Source: Candidatus Sumerlaeia bacterium (lineage in GTDB: Bacteria; Sumerlaeota; Sumerlaeia; SLMS01; JAHLLQ01). Taken from it: a stretch of 37,882 bases of DNA. The stretch's first letter is position 1. Each line of letters starts with the position of its first letter. This document shows positions 22,066-30,839 of this stretch, piece by piece. The notes beneath the pieces are model-generated. The model saw only the letters and a program-made list of their open reading frames with translations. It was not told where the DNA came from and did not search any database. The stretch is taken from positions 1 to 37,882 of the forward strand of contig JAHCAW010000040.1 in NCBI GenBank assembly GCA_019634695.1, read 5' to 3'. Position numbers and translations under genes: made by a program.

Positions 22066-22659
22066 GTGTACGACGTCCTCCCCTCCTTCGTTCTTGGCTT
22101 TCATGGTTGCGATGCCGCGGTTGCCGAGAAGGTGTTCTCGGGCGACGGCACTCTGAAATCCAGCGAAAACGATTACGACTGGCTGGGACCCGGTATCTAC
22201 TTCTGGGAGAACAACCCGGCTCGGGCCCTCGAGTACGCAACCATGCTCAGCGAGCATCCGCGTCCGAAGTCCCCTCGAATCAACACGCCCGCAGTAATCG
22301 GGGCGGTCATCGATCCCGGTCACTGTCTGAATCTGCTCGATTCGCACTCGCTCGCGATCGTCAAGGATGCCTACGAAAGCTACTCCACCTCGCTGGCGAT
22401 CGCAGGATATCACCTGCCGGAAAACCGAACAGGTGGTAGCTCGACGGACCTCTTGTTGCGATTTCTGGACTGTGCGGTGATCCGATTCGTGCACGAATTG
22501 AGAGCGTCTGGTGGCGAGATCCCATTCGACACCGTTCGCGGGGTCTTCGTTGAGGGGGAGCCTCTGTATCCGGGAGCCGGATTCCACGCCAAGAGCCACA
22601 TCCAGATTTGCGTCCGGGATTCGAGTCGCATCAAAGGTTACTTCCGGGTGCGCGAGTGA
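22066..22659 (+). CDS. ADP-ribosyltransferase-fold-like protein, putative toxin
   Basis: This 197-aa protein uses a GTG start. Its N-terminal half reads LGFHGCDAAVAEKVFSG, then LKSSENDYDWLGPGIYFWENNPARALEYA. The order His-Gly (13-14), SxNxYDWLGxGIYFWE (33-48) and a later Glu near 163-165 (GVFVEGEPLYPG) resembles the H-Y-E triad of PARP/ART-fold NAD-dependent transferases and DUF3990-like proteins. It ends HAKSHIQICVRDSSRIKGYF, a conserved-looking tail. Proteins of this pattern occur widely as hypothetical proteins next to a tiny upstream gene. A toxin that modifies a host target with ADP-ribose is a reasonable hypothesis, but the fold assignment rests on motif resemblance. The neighbouring genes are unrelated core genes, which fits a mobile cassette. 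Confidence 0.6.
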   Translation: MYDVLPSFVLGFHGCDAAVAEKVFSGDGTLKSSENDYDWLGPGIYFWENNPARALEYATMLSEHPRPKSPRINTPAVIGAVIDPGHCLNLLDSHSLAIVKDAYESYSTSLAIAGYHLPENRTGGSSTDLLLRFLDCAVIRFVHELRASGGEIPFDTVRGVFVEGEPLYPGAGFHAKSHIQICVRDSSRIKGYFRVRE

Positions 22660-22895
22660 CGCGACTGTGTCCCCCGGAAGGGGGGGGCGGGCATCCGAGC
22701 CCGCCGAGGAGGGCAGAGCGGAACGCTCGCGCTCCCTTCGCGACAGCGCCACGATGCCCCCGCGGCAAGTGGCCCGTCCGACCCCCAAGCCACCGTGCTA
22801 CCGCCCGGCTGGCGCGCTGCCCGGCAAGGACCGGTCCTTGCCGGCGAGCGTCGTGTTGCCGGAGAGCAGTCATCCAATTCCCGAATGTGTGTCGG
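22660..22895. repeat. Convergent spacer with strong palindromes
   Basis: No gene is seen. The spacer separates the 3' ends of the ART-like gene (+) and the TPR gene (-). It contains GGCGGGC-ATCCGA-GCCCGCC (22686-22705). It also has a perfect 24-bp palindrome centred at 22832/22833 (22821-22844, half-site CCGGCAAGGACC), extended by CGCT/AGCG pairs to 22815-22850 after a 2-nt mismatch. Either could act as a bidirectional terminator, though T-runs are lacking. They could equally be REP-like repeats or a protein-binding site. Confidence 0.5.
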
Positions 22896-24206
22896 TCAGG
22901 ACACGAACGCCGCGATCAGGCCGGCGATCCCCAGCAGCGCCACGCCCCCCACAAGCAGCACCAGTCGAACACGCTGGCGTTCCTCGGGTGTGGGCACGAC
23001 GCGGCGCCAGACGCGCAGCGCTTCGCGCGGCGAACCGCTGCGCAGCAGCGACATGCCGAGCAGGCGGCGCGCAAGATCGTCCTGCGGGGTGCGCTCGAGG
23101 GCCATGCGCAGCGGCTCGATGGCATCGCGCCAGCGTTTGCCCCGATGCAGTATCTCGCCGAGCAGGCTGTGCGCGCCGCTCAACTGGGGATCCAGCCGAA
23201 GCGCCTCGCGCACGCTGGCCTCGGCCTTGTCGAGCCGGCCGGCCTGCAAGTGGATGTCGGCGGCGTAAAGCGCGGGAAACGGGCTCGCCGGGTCGGCCTC
23301 GCGCGCGCGCTCGGTGGCCTCCAGAGCCTGTTCCTGCCGGCCGTCCTCGGCGCAGCAACTCGCCCACAGCAGCCAGCCGTCGAGCTGCGCGCCGTCGCGC
23401 TCGACCGCGTTGCGTGCGCACTCCTTGGCCGCCTCGTACTCACCCAGATGCCGATGGCAGACGCCCTTCCATGCCCAACCCTGCGCGTCGCCCGGATCGA
23501 GCGACACCGCCCGACCGAACGCCTCGACCGCCTCGCCGTAGCGCCCGGCGCGCTGCAAGAGGGTGGCCAGGTTGAACCAGGTGTTCGGCGACTCGTTGTC
23601 CAGATCCAGTGACCGGCGGTACAGGCGCTCCGCCTCGGCCACGTCGCCCAGCGCCGCCATGCAGTCGGCCAGGTCGGCCGGGGGGGCCGGGTCGTCCGGG
23701 GACAGCATGATCGCCTGGCGCAGGTGCCCGGCGGCTTCGGTGGGGTTGCCCAGTTCGAGCAACGCGCGGCCCTGCAAGCGCGGGCCCTCCGAGCAGGTGC
23801 TGTCCAGCGCGCGGATGCCCTGCGCGACGCGCAGCGCTTCCTCGAACTGGCCCGATTCGATCAGCATCCCCGCGACGCCGCTCTGGGCGTCCACCGAGTA
23901 GGGGCTGAGCTGCGCCGCGCGACGCGCGCGCGCCAGCGCCATGAAGGTCTTGCCGAGATCGAAGAGCACGCGCGCTGAGGCCAGCTGCAAATCGGGGTCG
24001 GAGGGGTCGAGCTTGAGCGCCTGCTCAAACGCCTCGCGCGCGCCGTCGAGGTCGCCCAACTGGTCCAGCACGCCGCCCAGTTCGGCCCATGCCTCAAGGT
24101 GCGTCGGATCGAGCTCGACGGCGACATGGAGCGCCGCCGCGGCCTTATCCGGTTGATTTTCTTCGAGATACTCCAGGGCCTTCTCGTAGTATTCCGATGC
24201 GGTCAT
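22896..24206 (-). CDS. TPR-repeat protein with C-terminal membrane anchor
   Basis: This 436-aa protein from ATG 24206 is built almost entirely of tetratricopeptide repeats, about eleven 34-residue units from residue 4 to ~400. Examples are [68 protein letters not shown] and [37 protein letters not shown] short basic segment (PEERQRVR) leads into one membrane helix at the very end ([22 protein letters not shown]). The TPR solenoid therefore probably faces the cytoplasm, with a tail anchor. It would serve as a protein-interaction scaffold with unknown partners. It is divergent from lepA. Confidence 0.85.
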   Translation of the reverse strand: MTASEYYEKALEYLEENQPDKAAAALHVAVELDPTHLEAWAELGGVLDQLGDLDGAREAFEQALKLDPSDPDLQLASARVLFDLGKTFMALARARRAAQLSPYSVDAQSGVAGMLIESGQFEEALRVAQGIRALDSTCSEGPRLQGRALLELGNPTEAAGHLRQAIMLSPDDPAPPADLADCMAALGDVAEAERLYRRSLDLDNESPNTWFNLATLLQRAGRYGEAVEAFGRAVSLDPGDAQGWAWKGVCHRHLGEYEAAKECARNAVERDGAQLDGWLLWASCCAEDGRQEQALEATERAREADPASPFPALYAADIHLQAGRLDKAEASVREALRLDPQLSGAHSLLGEILHRGKRWRDAIEPLRMALERTPQDDLARRLLGMSLLRSGSPREALRVWRRVVPTPEERQRVRLVLLVGGVALLGIAGLIAAFVS

Positions 24207-24428
24207 GCTTGGTCCCGGGTCGTTCCCGCCCTCCCATTGGGCTGCTGGGCGGGATGCCGCCACAGCCTGCCGGCGATTGCGACCGGAAAATGCGGGGCCC
24301 TCGAGGGCGCATGTGTGGGCGTGCGGCTTGCTTTCCGCTGGACGCGGGCAGGGCCGGTCTGGTCTACCCTCACGCCGTTCCGGTGCCAGGACGGTGCCCC
24401 CCCACATTGCCGGAGGCCATCCGCCCCC
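24207..24428. promoter_or_regulatory. Divergent spacer between TPR gene and lepA
   Basis: This 222-bp region must contain promoters for both genes. I see no convincing -35/-10 pair or operator. A GGAGG at 24412-24416 is the likely ribosome-binding site for lepA, 12 nt before its TTG. Confidence 0.3.
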
Positions 24429-26240
24429 TTGTCGGACATTCCGATCAGCAGAATCCGAAACTTCAGCATCATCGCCCACATCGATCACGGCAAGTCCACG
24501 TTGGCGGACCGCCTGATCGAGATGACCGGGACGGTGAGCGACCGCGAGATGCGCGACCAGCTGCTCGACTCCATGGACCTGGAGCGCGAGCGCGGCATCA
24601 CGATCAAGGCGCAGGCCGTGCGGTTGATCCACCGCGGTCTGGACGGACAGGACTATCAGCTCAACCTGATCGACACGCCCGGGCACGTGGACTTCACCTA
24701 CGAAGTCTCGCGGTCGCTGGCCGCGTGCGAGGGAGCCATCCTGGTGGTGGACTCCACGCAGGGCGTCGAGGCCCAGACGTTGGCCAACGTCTACCTGGCA
24801 CTCGAGCACAACCTCGAGATCATCCCAGCGATCAACAAGATCGACCTGCCGAGCGCCGACGTCGCGGCCGCGCGGGCACAGGTCACCGAGACGGTGGGGC
24901 TCGACGGCGAGCACGCCTTCCCGATTTCGGCGAAGACGGGCGTGGGCTGCAAGGACCTGCTCGACGCGGTCGTCGAGTTCGTGCCGTCGCCGCGCGGCAA
25001 TCCGGAAGCGCCGCTGCGGGCACTCATCTTCGACTCGAGCTACGACACCTATCGCGGCGTCATCTGCTACGTGCGCATCGTGGACGGCCAACTGCGGCCC
25101 GGCGAAAAGATTCGCTTCATGCGCTCGGGCCTCGAGTATGAAGTGCAGGAGGTCGGCACCTTCTCGCCTCGCATGATGCCGTGCCCGGACCTGGCGTGCG
25201 GCGAAGTGGGCTACGTCGTCTCGGGTCTGAAGACGATCCAGGACGTGCGCGTGGGCGACACGCTGACGCACGCACGGCGCCCCGCTGCCGAGCCTTTGCC
25301 CGGCTACAAGGAGGCCCGCTCCGTCGTCTTCGCGGGCATGTATCCGACGGCGCCGGACGACTATGACGACCTGAAGGACGCGATCGAGAAGCTGCGCCTC
25401 AACGACGCCTCGATCCACGTCGAGCCCGAGGTCAGCGAAGCCCTCGGCTTCGGCTTCCGCGTCGGCTTCCTCGGCCTGCTCCACATGGAGATCGTGCAGG
25501 AGCGCCTCGAGCGCGAGTACGGGCTCGACCTGGTCTTCACCGCGCCTTCGGTGAACTATCGGGTGTCGACGACCGGCGGCGACACGTTCTTCATCGAGAA
25601 TCCCGCCAAGCTCCCCTCGCCGCAGGAAATCGAGTCCATCGAGGAACCGTACATCGTCGCGCACATCTACTTCCCGCCCGACTACATGGGCAACGTGATG
25701 TCGCTGTGTCAGGCCAAGAAGGGCGTGCAGGTCAGCATGTCGTACGTCTCGAAGGCGCGGGTGCAGCTCGTCTACGAGTTCCCGCTCGCCGAAGTGGTCA
25801 CGGACTTCCATGACAAGCTGAAGGCGGCGACGCAGGGCTACGCGTCGTTCGACTACGAGCTGGGCGAGTATCGCCCCGAGAAGCTGGTCAAGATGGACGT
25901 CTTGATCAACGGCGACCCGGTGGATGCGCTCTCGACAATCGTGCGTCGCGACGATGCGCCTTATCGTGGTCGGCTGCTGTGCGCGCGCCTACGCAAGATC
26001 GTGCCGCGCCAACTCTTCCAGGTCGCCATCCAGGCCGCCGTCGGCGGCAAGATCGTCGCCCGCGAGACGGTCTCGCCCCTGCGCAAGGACGTCACCGCGA
26101 AGTGCTACGGCGGCGACATCTCCCGCAAGCGCAAGCTCCTCGACAAGCAGAAGGAGGGCAAGAAGCGCATGAAGCAACTCGGCAACGTCGAGATTCCCCA
26201 GGAAGCCTTCATGGCCGTCCTCAAGCTCGACGAGGAGTGA
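24429..26240 (+). CDS. lepA: Elongation factor 4 (LepA)
   Basis: This 603-aa translational GTPase starts at TTG 24429, which gives the family's normal length and N-terminus ([28 protein letters not shown]). The G motifs are intact: AHIDHGKS (16-23), [17 protein letters not shown] and NKIDLP. The LepA-specific C-terminal domain is complete ([89 protein letters not shown]). LepA acts on ribosomes in translation initiation, biogenesis or back-translocation under stress. The in-frame extension upstream to 24099 has no homology and runs over the promoter of the divergent gene, so it is not used. Confidence 0.97.
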   Translation: MSDIPISRIRNFSIIAHIDHGKSTLADRLIEMTGTVSDREMRDQLLDSMDLERERGITIKAQAVRLIHRGLDGQDYQLNLIDTPGHVDFTYEVSRSLAACEGAILVVDSTQGVEAQTLANVYLALEHNLEIIPAINKIDLPSADVAAARAQVTETVGLDGEHAFPISAKTGVGCKDLLDAVVEFVPSPRGNPEAPLRALIFDSSYDTYRGVICYVRIVDGQLRPGEKIRFMRSGLEYEVQEVGTFSPRMMPCPDLACGEVGYVVSGLKTIQDVRVGDTLTHARRPAAEPLPGYKEARSVVFAGMYPTAPDDYDDLKDAIEKLRLNDASIHVEPEVSEALGFGFRVGFLGLLHMEIVQERLEREYGLDLVFTAPSVNYRVSTTGGDTFFIENPAKLPSPQEIESIEEPYIVAHIYFPPDYMGNVMSLCQAKKGVQVSMSYVSKARVQLVYEFPLAEVVTDFHDKLKAATQGYASFDYELGEYRPEKLVKMDVLINGDPVDALSTIVRRDDAPYRGRLLCARLRKIVPRQLFQVAIQAAVGGKIVARETVSPLRKDVTAKCYGGDISRKRKLLDKQKEGKKRMKQLGNVEIPQEAFMAVLKLDEE

Positions 26241-26578
26241 TGGGGAAGGATGAAGGCAGAGCGATGAAGGCAGAAGGAAGAGGGATGAGGGATGAAGGCG
26301 GAGGGATGAGGGCAGAAGGATGAGAGATGAAGGCAGAAAGCTGCGGGCAGAAGAATGAAGTGCGCTCCCGTCTTGGCAGGTTCCTCCTTCTGCGCTCTGG
26401 CCTCTGCGTTCTGACCTCTGCATTCTGACCTCTGCGTTCTGACCTCTGCATTCTGACCACTGCATTCTGACCTCTGCATTCTGACCTCTGACTTATGACT
26501 TTCGCTCTCTGACTTCCAACAGCTAACTACCAACAACTAACAACCAACCACCAACACCCCACCGCCCCGGAGTCCTCC
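26241..26578. repeat. Low-complexity spacer with 14-bp tandem repeats
   Basis: No gene is supported in these 338 bp. Bases 26241-26360 are purine-rich with loose repeats of GATGAAGGCAGAAG and GGGATGAGGG. Bases 26381-26520 are pyrimidine-rich. Six tandem 14-bp units of the form CTCTGCRTTCTGAC lie at 26402-26485 (the fifth is CACTGC...), with degenerate units on both sides. A C/A-rich tail of CAAC-like words follows to 26562. The two arms are partly complementary, so a long imperfect hairpin or triplex-type structure is possible. The unit is not a multiple of three, which argues against coding. GGAG at 26569-26572 belongs to the next gene. Confidence 0.75.
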
Positions 26579-27823
26579 ATGGCCACCTTCAAGCCCTTCC
26601 TAGCGCTTCGTCCCGATCCGGCGCGGGCGCGTCGCGTATGCACGTTGCCCTATGACGTGATGAGCACGGCCGAGGCCCGGCGCATGGCCGAGGGGAACTC
26701 CGACAGCTTCCTGCGCGTCACGCGGCCCGAGATTGAACTTCCCGACGACGTCGATCCCCACGCGCCGGAGGTCTACGCGCGCGGCGCCGCCAACCTGCGT
26801 CGCCTCATCGACGAGAAGGCGCTCGTGCGCGAGGACTCGCCCGTCTATCTGCTTTATCGTCTTGTCATGGGCGAGCACTCGCAGCTCGGCATCGTCGGAC
26901 TTGCCAGTTGCGCGGAGTACGACGCGGGCATTGTCAAGAAGCACGAGCTCACGCGCCCCGACAAGGAAGACGACCGCACGGTCCACATCAACATCCTGGG
27001 CGCGCAGACAGGTCTCGTGTTCCTGACGTATCGTGCCGAGGCGACGGTGGATGCCCTGCTGGCGGCCGAGGCGAACCGTCGGCCGGCCGACATCGACCTC
27101 GTGGCCGAGGACGGCATCCGGCACAGCGCCTGGATCGTGCGCGATCCGCAACGGGTGCGCGCGATCGAGCAGGGCTTCGTCGGCGTGCCGGCCTTCTACG
27201 TTGCCGACGGGCATCATCGCAGCGCGGCCGCCTCGCGCGTGGCCGCAGAGCGCCGCGCCGTTCACGCCGCGCAGCCCGATGCGCCATGGAACTCCTTCAT
27301 CACGGTCGCCTTCCCGCACGACCAGGTGCGCATCCTCGACTACAATCGCGTGGTGCAGGACCTCAACGGTCTCTCGCCGGACGCATTGCTGGCGGCGCTG
27401 GCGCAGGTGGCCGACGTGGGCGCGCCGCAGGGCGAGGCACCGCGCCTGCGCGGCAAGGGCGAACTTGCGCTCTATCTCGCCGGCCAGTGGCGCACCCTTC
27501 AGTGGAAGCCCGCCGTGTTGGCGCGCGCAACCGATCCGGTCGCGGCGCTCGATGTTTCTGTTCTGCAGGACAACGTGCTCGCGCCCCTGCTGGCGATCGG
27601 CGACCCGCGGCTGGACAAGCGCATCGCATTCGTCGGCGGCATCCGCGGCACGGGCGAGTTGCAGCGCCTTGTCGATTCAGGCGCCGCGGCCGTTGCGTTC
27701 GCGTTGTTCCCGACGTCGCTTGAGGACCTGATGACCATCGCCGACCAAGGCGGGCTCATGCCGCCGAAGTCCACGTGGTTCGAGCCCAAGCTGCGCGACG
27801 GCATGGCCGTGCATCTGCTGTGA
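26579..27823 (+). CDS. DUF1015 family protein
   Basis: This 414-aa protein begins at ATG 26579 with GGAG 6 nt upstream. The N-terminus FKPFLALRPDPARARRVCTLPYDVMSTAEAR (family form F.alRp....a..v...PYDV) is followed by SFLRVTRPE, YLLYRLVMG, VKKHELTRPDKEDDR (120-133) and FYVADGHHRSAAASR (207-220). Together these define DUF1015. The DGHHR motif and overall layout recall ParB/SerK-like small-molecule kinases. Members are sometimes encoded near serine-biosynthesis genes, but no such gene is adjacent here and the function is not established. It is cytoplasmic, with no signal or membrane helices, and convergent with the next gene (12-nt gap). Confidence 0.9.
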   Translation: MATFKPFLALRPDPARARRVCTLPYDVMSTAEARRMAEGNSDSFLRVTRPEIELPDDVDPHAPEVYARGAANLRRLIDEKALVREDSPVYLLYRLVMGEHSQLGIVGLASCAEYDAGIVKKHELTRPDKEDDRTVHINILGAQTGLVFLTYRAEATVDALLAAEANRRPADIDLVAEDGIRHSAWIVRDPQRVRAIEQGFVGVPAFYVADGHHRSAAASRVAAERRAVHAAQPDAPWNSFITVAFPHDQVRILDYNRVVQDLNGLSPDALLAALAQVADVGAPQGEAPRLRGKGELALYLAGQWRTLQWKPAVLARATDPVAALDVSVLQDNVLAPLLAIGDPRLDKRIAFVGGIRGTGELQRLVDSGAAAVAFALFPTSLEDLMTIADQGGLMPPKSTWFEPKLRDGMAVHLL

Positions 27824-27835
27824 CGCGTCCGGCGG

Positions 27836-30763
27836 TCAGAAGATCTTCCACTTGATGGGCGCTTCGCCGTCGTCGTCGTCGGACTGCATGCCTTCCTCAC
27901 GTGTTGGCGGACGCAGGGGTTCATCGACCGAGTCGTTGCTGAGCGGGGTGAATCGCGGCGTCTCGACCTTGTCGTCCATGAGGTTGGCGAGCAGCCCCTT
28001 TCCGAGTTCGGGCGGGGGCGGTGGCAGGGGCTTCAGGCCCGAGGACTGCCGCGCATGCGGTGAATCCGACTGGGCAATCTGGGCCGTCGGGGCCAGCTTG
28101 TGCGTGGGGCGTTCGTCGCGCACGGCCCCCTTCTCGATTTCGCCCGGGCTCAGCGGTGTATGCCGGCTTTGCAGCGGGGCCTTGGGCTTGGCTGGCGGCG
28201 TCGCGGACGAACTGGGCATCATACCCGCGATCGGAAGTTGATCCCGACTGATGAAGTCGGTCTCCTTGTGGGCGACCTCGGGCGGGATGCGCTTGCCGGG
28301 CATTGGCGTGGGCGGCGTCTTCGGCGGCTCGAAGGGGAAGATCGAGCGCTCCGACGGCGGGTCCAAGGGCACCCAAGCGCTGGAGCCCGGACGCACCGGC
28401 GGAATCGGCGGGCCCGGAATGATGCGCGACGAACTGCTGCGCGCCGGCGTCGGAACGCCCGGCGAGGACGCCCGGGCGGCGCCCGGCGCCTGGAATTCGA
28501 AGTCGGGCCCGAGTTGCTGCACCCGGTCGGTGACGACGACACCGGACATGCGGCGCACCGCGGCCCGCGAATGCCGCGCCTGCAACTCCTTCTGGCGACG
28601 TATCTCGACGCTCTCGGGCATCATCAGGTCCTTCTGCAACTCGACCACCGACGTGCGCGAGGCCGCCTCGACGACGCTCTGGTGGTCGCCCGTCAGCGCC
28701 GCGTAGGGAATTGCCAGGTGCATCTCGAGCAGCTCGGCGTGCGCGACCAGCGCCAGCGTCCAGGCATACGAGAGCGACAGCACCATGCCCTTGGGTTGCC
28801 ACCAGTCGGTGTGGAAGAGTTGGCCGATGGCCTGGCCACGGCGGGCGTTGTACTCGCCATCGCTGCGTGCCAGCAGTTGCGTGGCGAACGTGCGGCTCTC
28901 GCGAGCCCGGTCGCCGTAGTAACTGTCGCCTGTCAGCGCGGACAGCTTCTGCAACTCGCCGTAGCTGATGAGGCCGTTGGCGGTCAGCACCGGCATGGCG
29001 GGGGAGACGATGTCGCCACCGCGGGTCATGAAACCGGTTTGGGCCAGCATCGTGTCGGCGTCGAAGGTGACGTTCCATGCCATGCGGAACGTGAGCGCCA
29101 GGTCGGCGGCGCGGCGCGCCAACTCGAGCCACCGCGGCGAACGATCGGCCTCGTACAGCAGCATGTACGCGATCAGCGCCATGTGGCAGTCGTCCACCGT
29201 CGGCACCAACGGCAAGTCCTCGACGCAGCCGTACAGGAAGCCCTTCTCGACGAAGGAGGCGTAGTACTCGCCGGCCAGGCGCGCGGCATCCAGATAGGCG
29301 TTCGACGCGACCAGGTGATTGCAGGCGACCAGCGGCGCGACCCAGCACAGGCCCGCCGTGCCGTCATAGGATTGGACCTCGCCCGTGTCGGCCTCCCAGT
29401 AGGCCGGCAGCGCGCCGGATTCGAGCTGGTTCTGCACGGCGAAGCGCAGCGTCGAGGCGATCGCGCCGAACCACGTCGAGTGGGTTGTGTTCGCCTGCAA
29501 CTCCAGGCGCATCGCCCGGACAAGAAACAGGACGGCCTCGCCGATCGTGCGCGCGTGGATCAGCCCCTCACTCGGGCCGGCCCCGGCAGAGGGGCCCTCG
29601 TCGACCGTGAACATGGACCACAGCGTCCCGCAAGGCGCCAAATCCGAACAGATGCGGTCGATCACCAGCGTGCCGGCGCGCACGTAATTCGGGTTCGTCG
29701 TGTCCCGTCCGTGCCAGAGCAACACGTAGGCGGGCAGCACACCGCTGAGCCAGCCGACGTGCATGTGCGGCAACTCGACCTGCGAGCCCCCGCGCGCGTA
29801 GTGCCGATCGAACGCGGCGCGCTCGTGCACCATGCCCCGCGGCTCGTCCAGGTGCCAGTTGACCAGGCCCTCGATCGCCAGGTGCTGCGCGCCGATGGAA
29901 CTGACCTTTGGCCGGGGGGGCTGCACGGCCCACCAGCGACGGTACAGGCTGCGATAGACCGACTCGCGCGCGCCCTCGCGCTGGGGCACCAGCCCCACCT
30001 GCGCCCCGAGCGTCAGCGGTCTGCCCTCCTCCAGCAGCGTGAAGTGCTCCTCCATGTCCGTGCCCGTCGGCCGGCAGAAGGTGAACTTGACCGGTTCCTC
30101 GCAGTACGGCGCCTCCATGCGCAGCACCGGGTAGCCATCCTCGGTGCTGAAGCCCAGGGAGGTCAGGCTGCGCGCGGGCGACAACTCGTCGTCCACGACC
30201 GCGTATTCCTCGGTGGCGATGAAGCCGACCACGCCAAAGGTCTCGCACAGCACGGCGGGCAGCGCGGCGCGGTCGCACCGGAAGCTCCAGTGGTTCGAGA
30301 CGAACCGCCCGGGGTCGCGCTGGATTTCCGAGTAACTCGGATAGACGTGCTGGCAGTCGCGCACCTTGTTCTCGTTGTAGAACAGGCCCGGGATCAGCCA
30401 CTCGGCTTCCGCCTCGCCGAACAACTCCAGGTACATTCCGAAACGCACATGCACGTCGTCGGCCGAGTTGCTGATGGCGAGCTTGAACTCCAGCCCTTCG
30501 GTCACCTCGTCGTACTGGATGCGCCCGTCGATCGCCAGGGCGTCGGTGACGTAGCCATGCAGACGGATACCGCCCTTGGGCGAGGGGTCGGCCATCAGGC
30601 GCTCGATGGTGAACGGCACGGGGGCCTGGCCCTGCTCGGTCAGAGTCAGGACGATCAGGCCGCGCACTTCACCGACGGGGCCTTCCACCTCGCGGGTGAT
30701 GCGGATGCCTCGGGGATCAAACCCAAGGACGTAGGGGCCAGCGGGGACGCTCGGGGGAGGCAC
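27836..30763 (-). CDS. Large protein with predicted alpha/alpha-barrel and disordered Pro-rich tail
   Basis: From GTG 30763, with GGAAGGA 7 nt upstream, this is a 975-aa protein without a signal peptide. I assign no named family. Residues ~1-330 look like a beta-rich domain (GPYVLGFDPRGIRITREVEGPVGEVRGLIVL...). Residues ~360-720 have the helical pairs and aromatic/acidic spacing of six-hairpin glycosidase-like toroids (LQANTTHSTWFGAIASTLRFAVQNQLESGALPAYWEADTGEVQSYDGTAGLCWVAPLV; MALIAYMLLYEADRSPRWLELARRAADLALTFRMAWNVTFDADT). From ~740 to the end it is Pro/Ser-rich and probably disordered, closing with an acidic DDDDGE and WKIF. Some carbohydrate-related activity is possible. It follows the RDD gene by 76 nt on the same strand. 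Confidence 0.7.
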   Translation of the reverse strand: MPPPSVPAGPYVLGFDPRGIRITREVEGPVGEVRGLIVLTLTEQGQAPVPFTIERLMADPSPKGGIRLHGYVTDALAIDGRIQYDEVTEGLEFKLAISNSADDVHVRFGMYLELFGEAEAEWLIPGLFYNENKVRDCQHVYPSYSEIQRDPGRFVSNHWSFRCDRAALPAVLCETFGVVGFIATEEYAVVDDELSPARSLTSLGFSTEDGYPVLRMEAPYCEEPVKFTFCRPTGTDMEEHFTLLEEGRPLTLGAQVGLVPQREGARESVYRSLYRRWWAVQPPRPKVSSIGAQHLAIEGLVNWHLDEPRGMVHERAAFDRHYARGGSQVELPHMHVGWLSGVLPAYVLLWHGRDTTNPNYVRAGTLVIDRICSDLAPCGTLWSMFTVDEGPSAGAGPSEGLIHARTIGEAVLFLVRAMRLELQANTTHSTWFGAIASTLRFAVQNQLESGALPAYWEADTGEVQSYDGTAGLCWVAPLVACNHLVASNAYLDAARLAGEYYASFVEKGFLYGCVEDLPLVPTVDDCHMALIAYMLLYEADRSPRWLELARRAADLALTFRMAWNVTFDADTMLAQTGFMTRGGDIVSPAMPVLTANGLISYGELQKLSALTGDSYYGDRARESRTFATQLLARSDGEYNARRGQAIGQLFHTDWWQPKGMVLSLSYAWTLALVAHAELLEMHLAIPYAALTGDHQSVVEAASRTSVVELQKDLMMPESVEIRRQKELQARHSRAAVRRMSGVVVTDRVQQLGPDFEFQAPGAARASSPGVPTPARSSSSRIIPGPPIPPVRPGSSAWVPLDPPSERSIFPFEPPKTPPTPMPGKRIPPEVAHKETDFISRDQLPIAGMMPSSSATPPAKPKAPLQSRHTPLSPGEIEKGAVRDERPTHKLAPTAQIAQSDSPHARQSSGLKPLPPPPPELGKGLLANLMDDKVETPRFTPLSNDSVDEPLRPPTREEGMQSDDDDGEAPIKWKIF

Positions 30764-30839
30764 TCGGCAATCCTTCCGGACAATTGCACGACGTATTCCT
30801 GATAGGGGAGCGGGACGGCGTCGGGCAAGTGAAAGGTCA

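Noticed and set aside
24099..24428. Upstream extension of lepA
   Set aside because: The added ~110 residues have no homology to LepA and cover the divergent promoter region and the start of the TPR gene.
26402..26485. Possible CRISPR array
   Set aside because: The 14-bp units are directly tandem with no spacers, and no cas genes are present.
28100..30802. 900-aa open frame on the plus strand
   Set aside because: It is antisense to the 975-aa protein, which has structured sequence, a Shine-Dalgarno and sensible domains. The plus frame is low-complexity Arg/Gln/Gly-rich.
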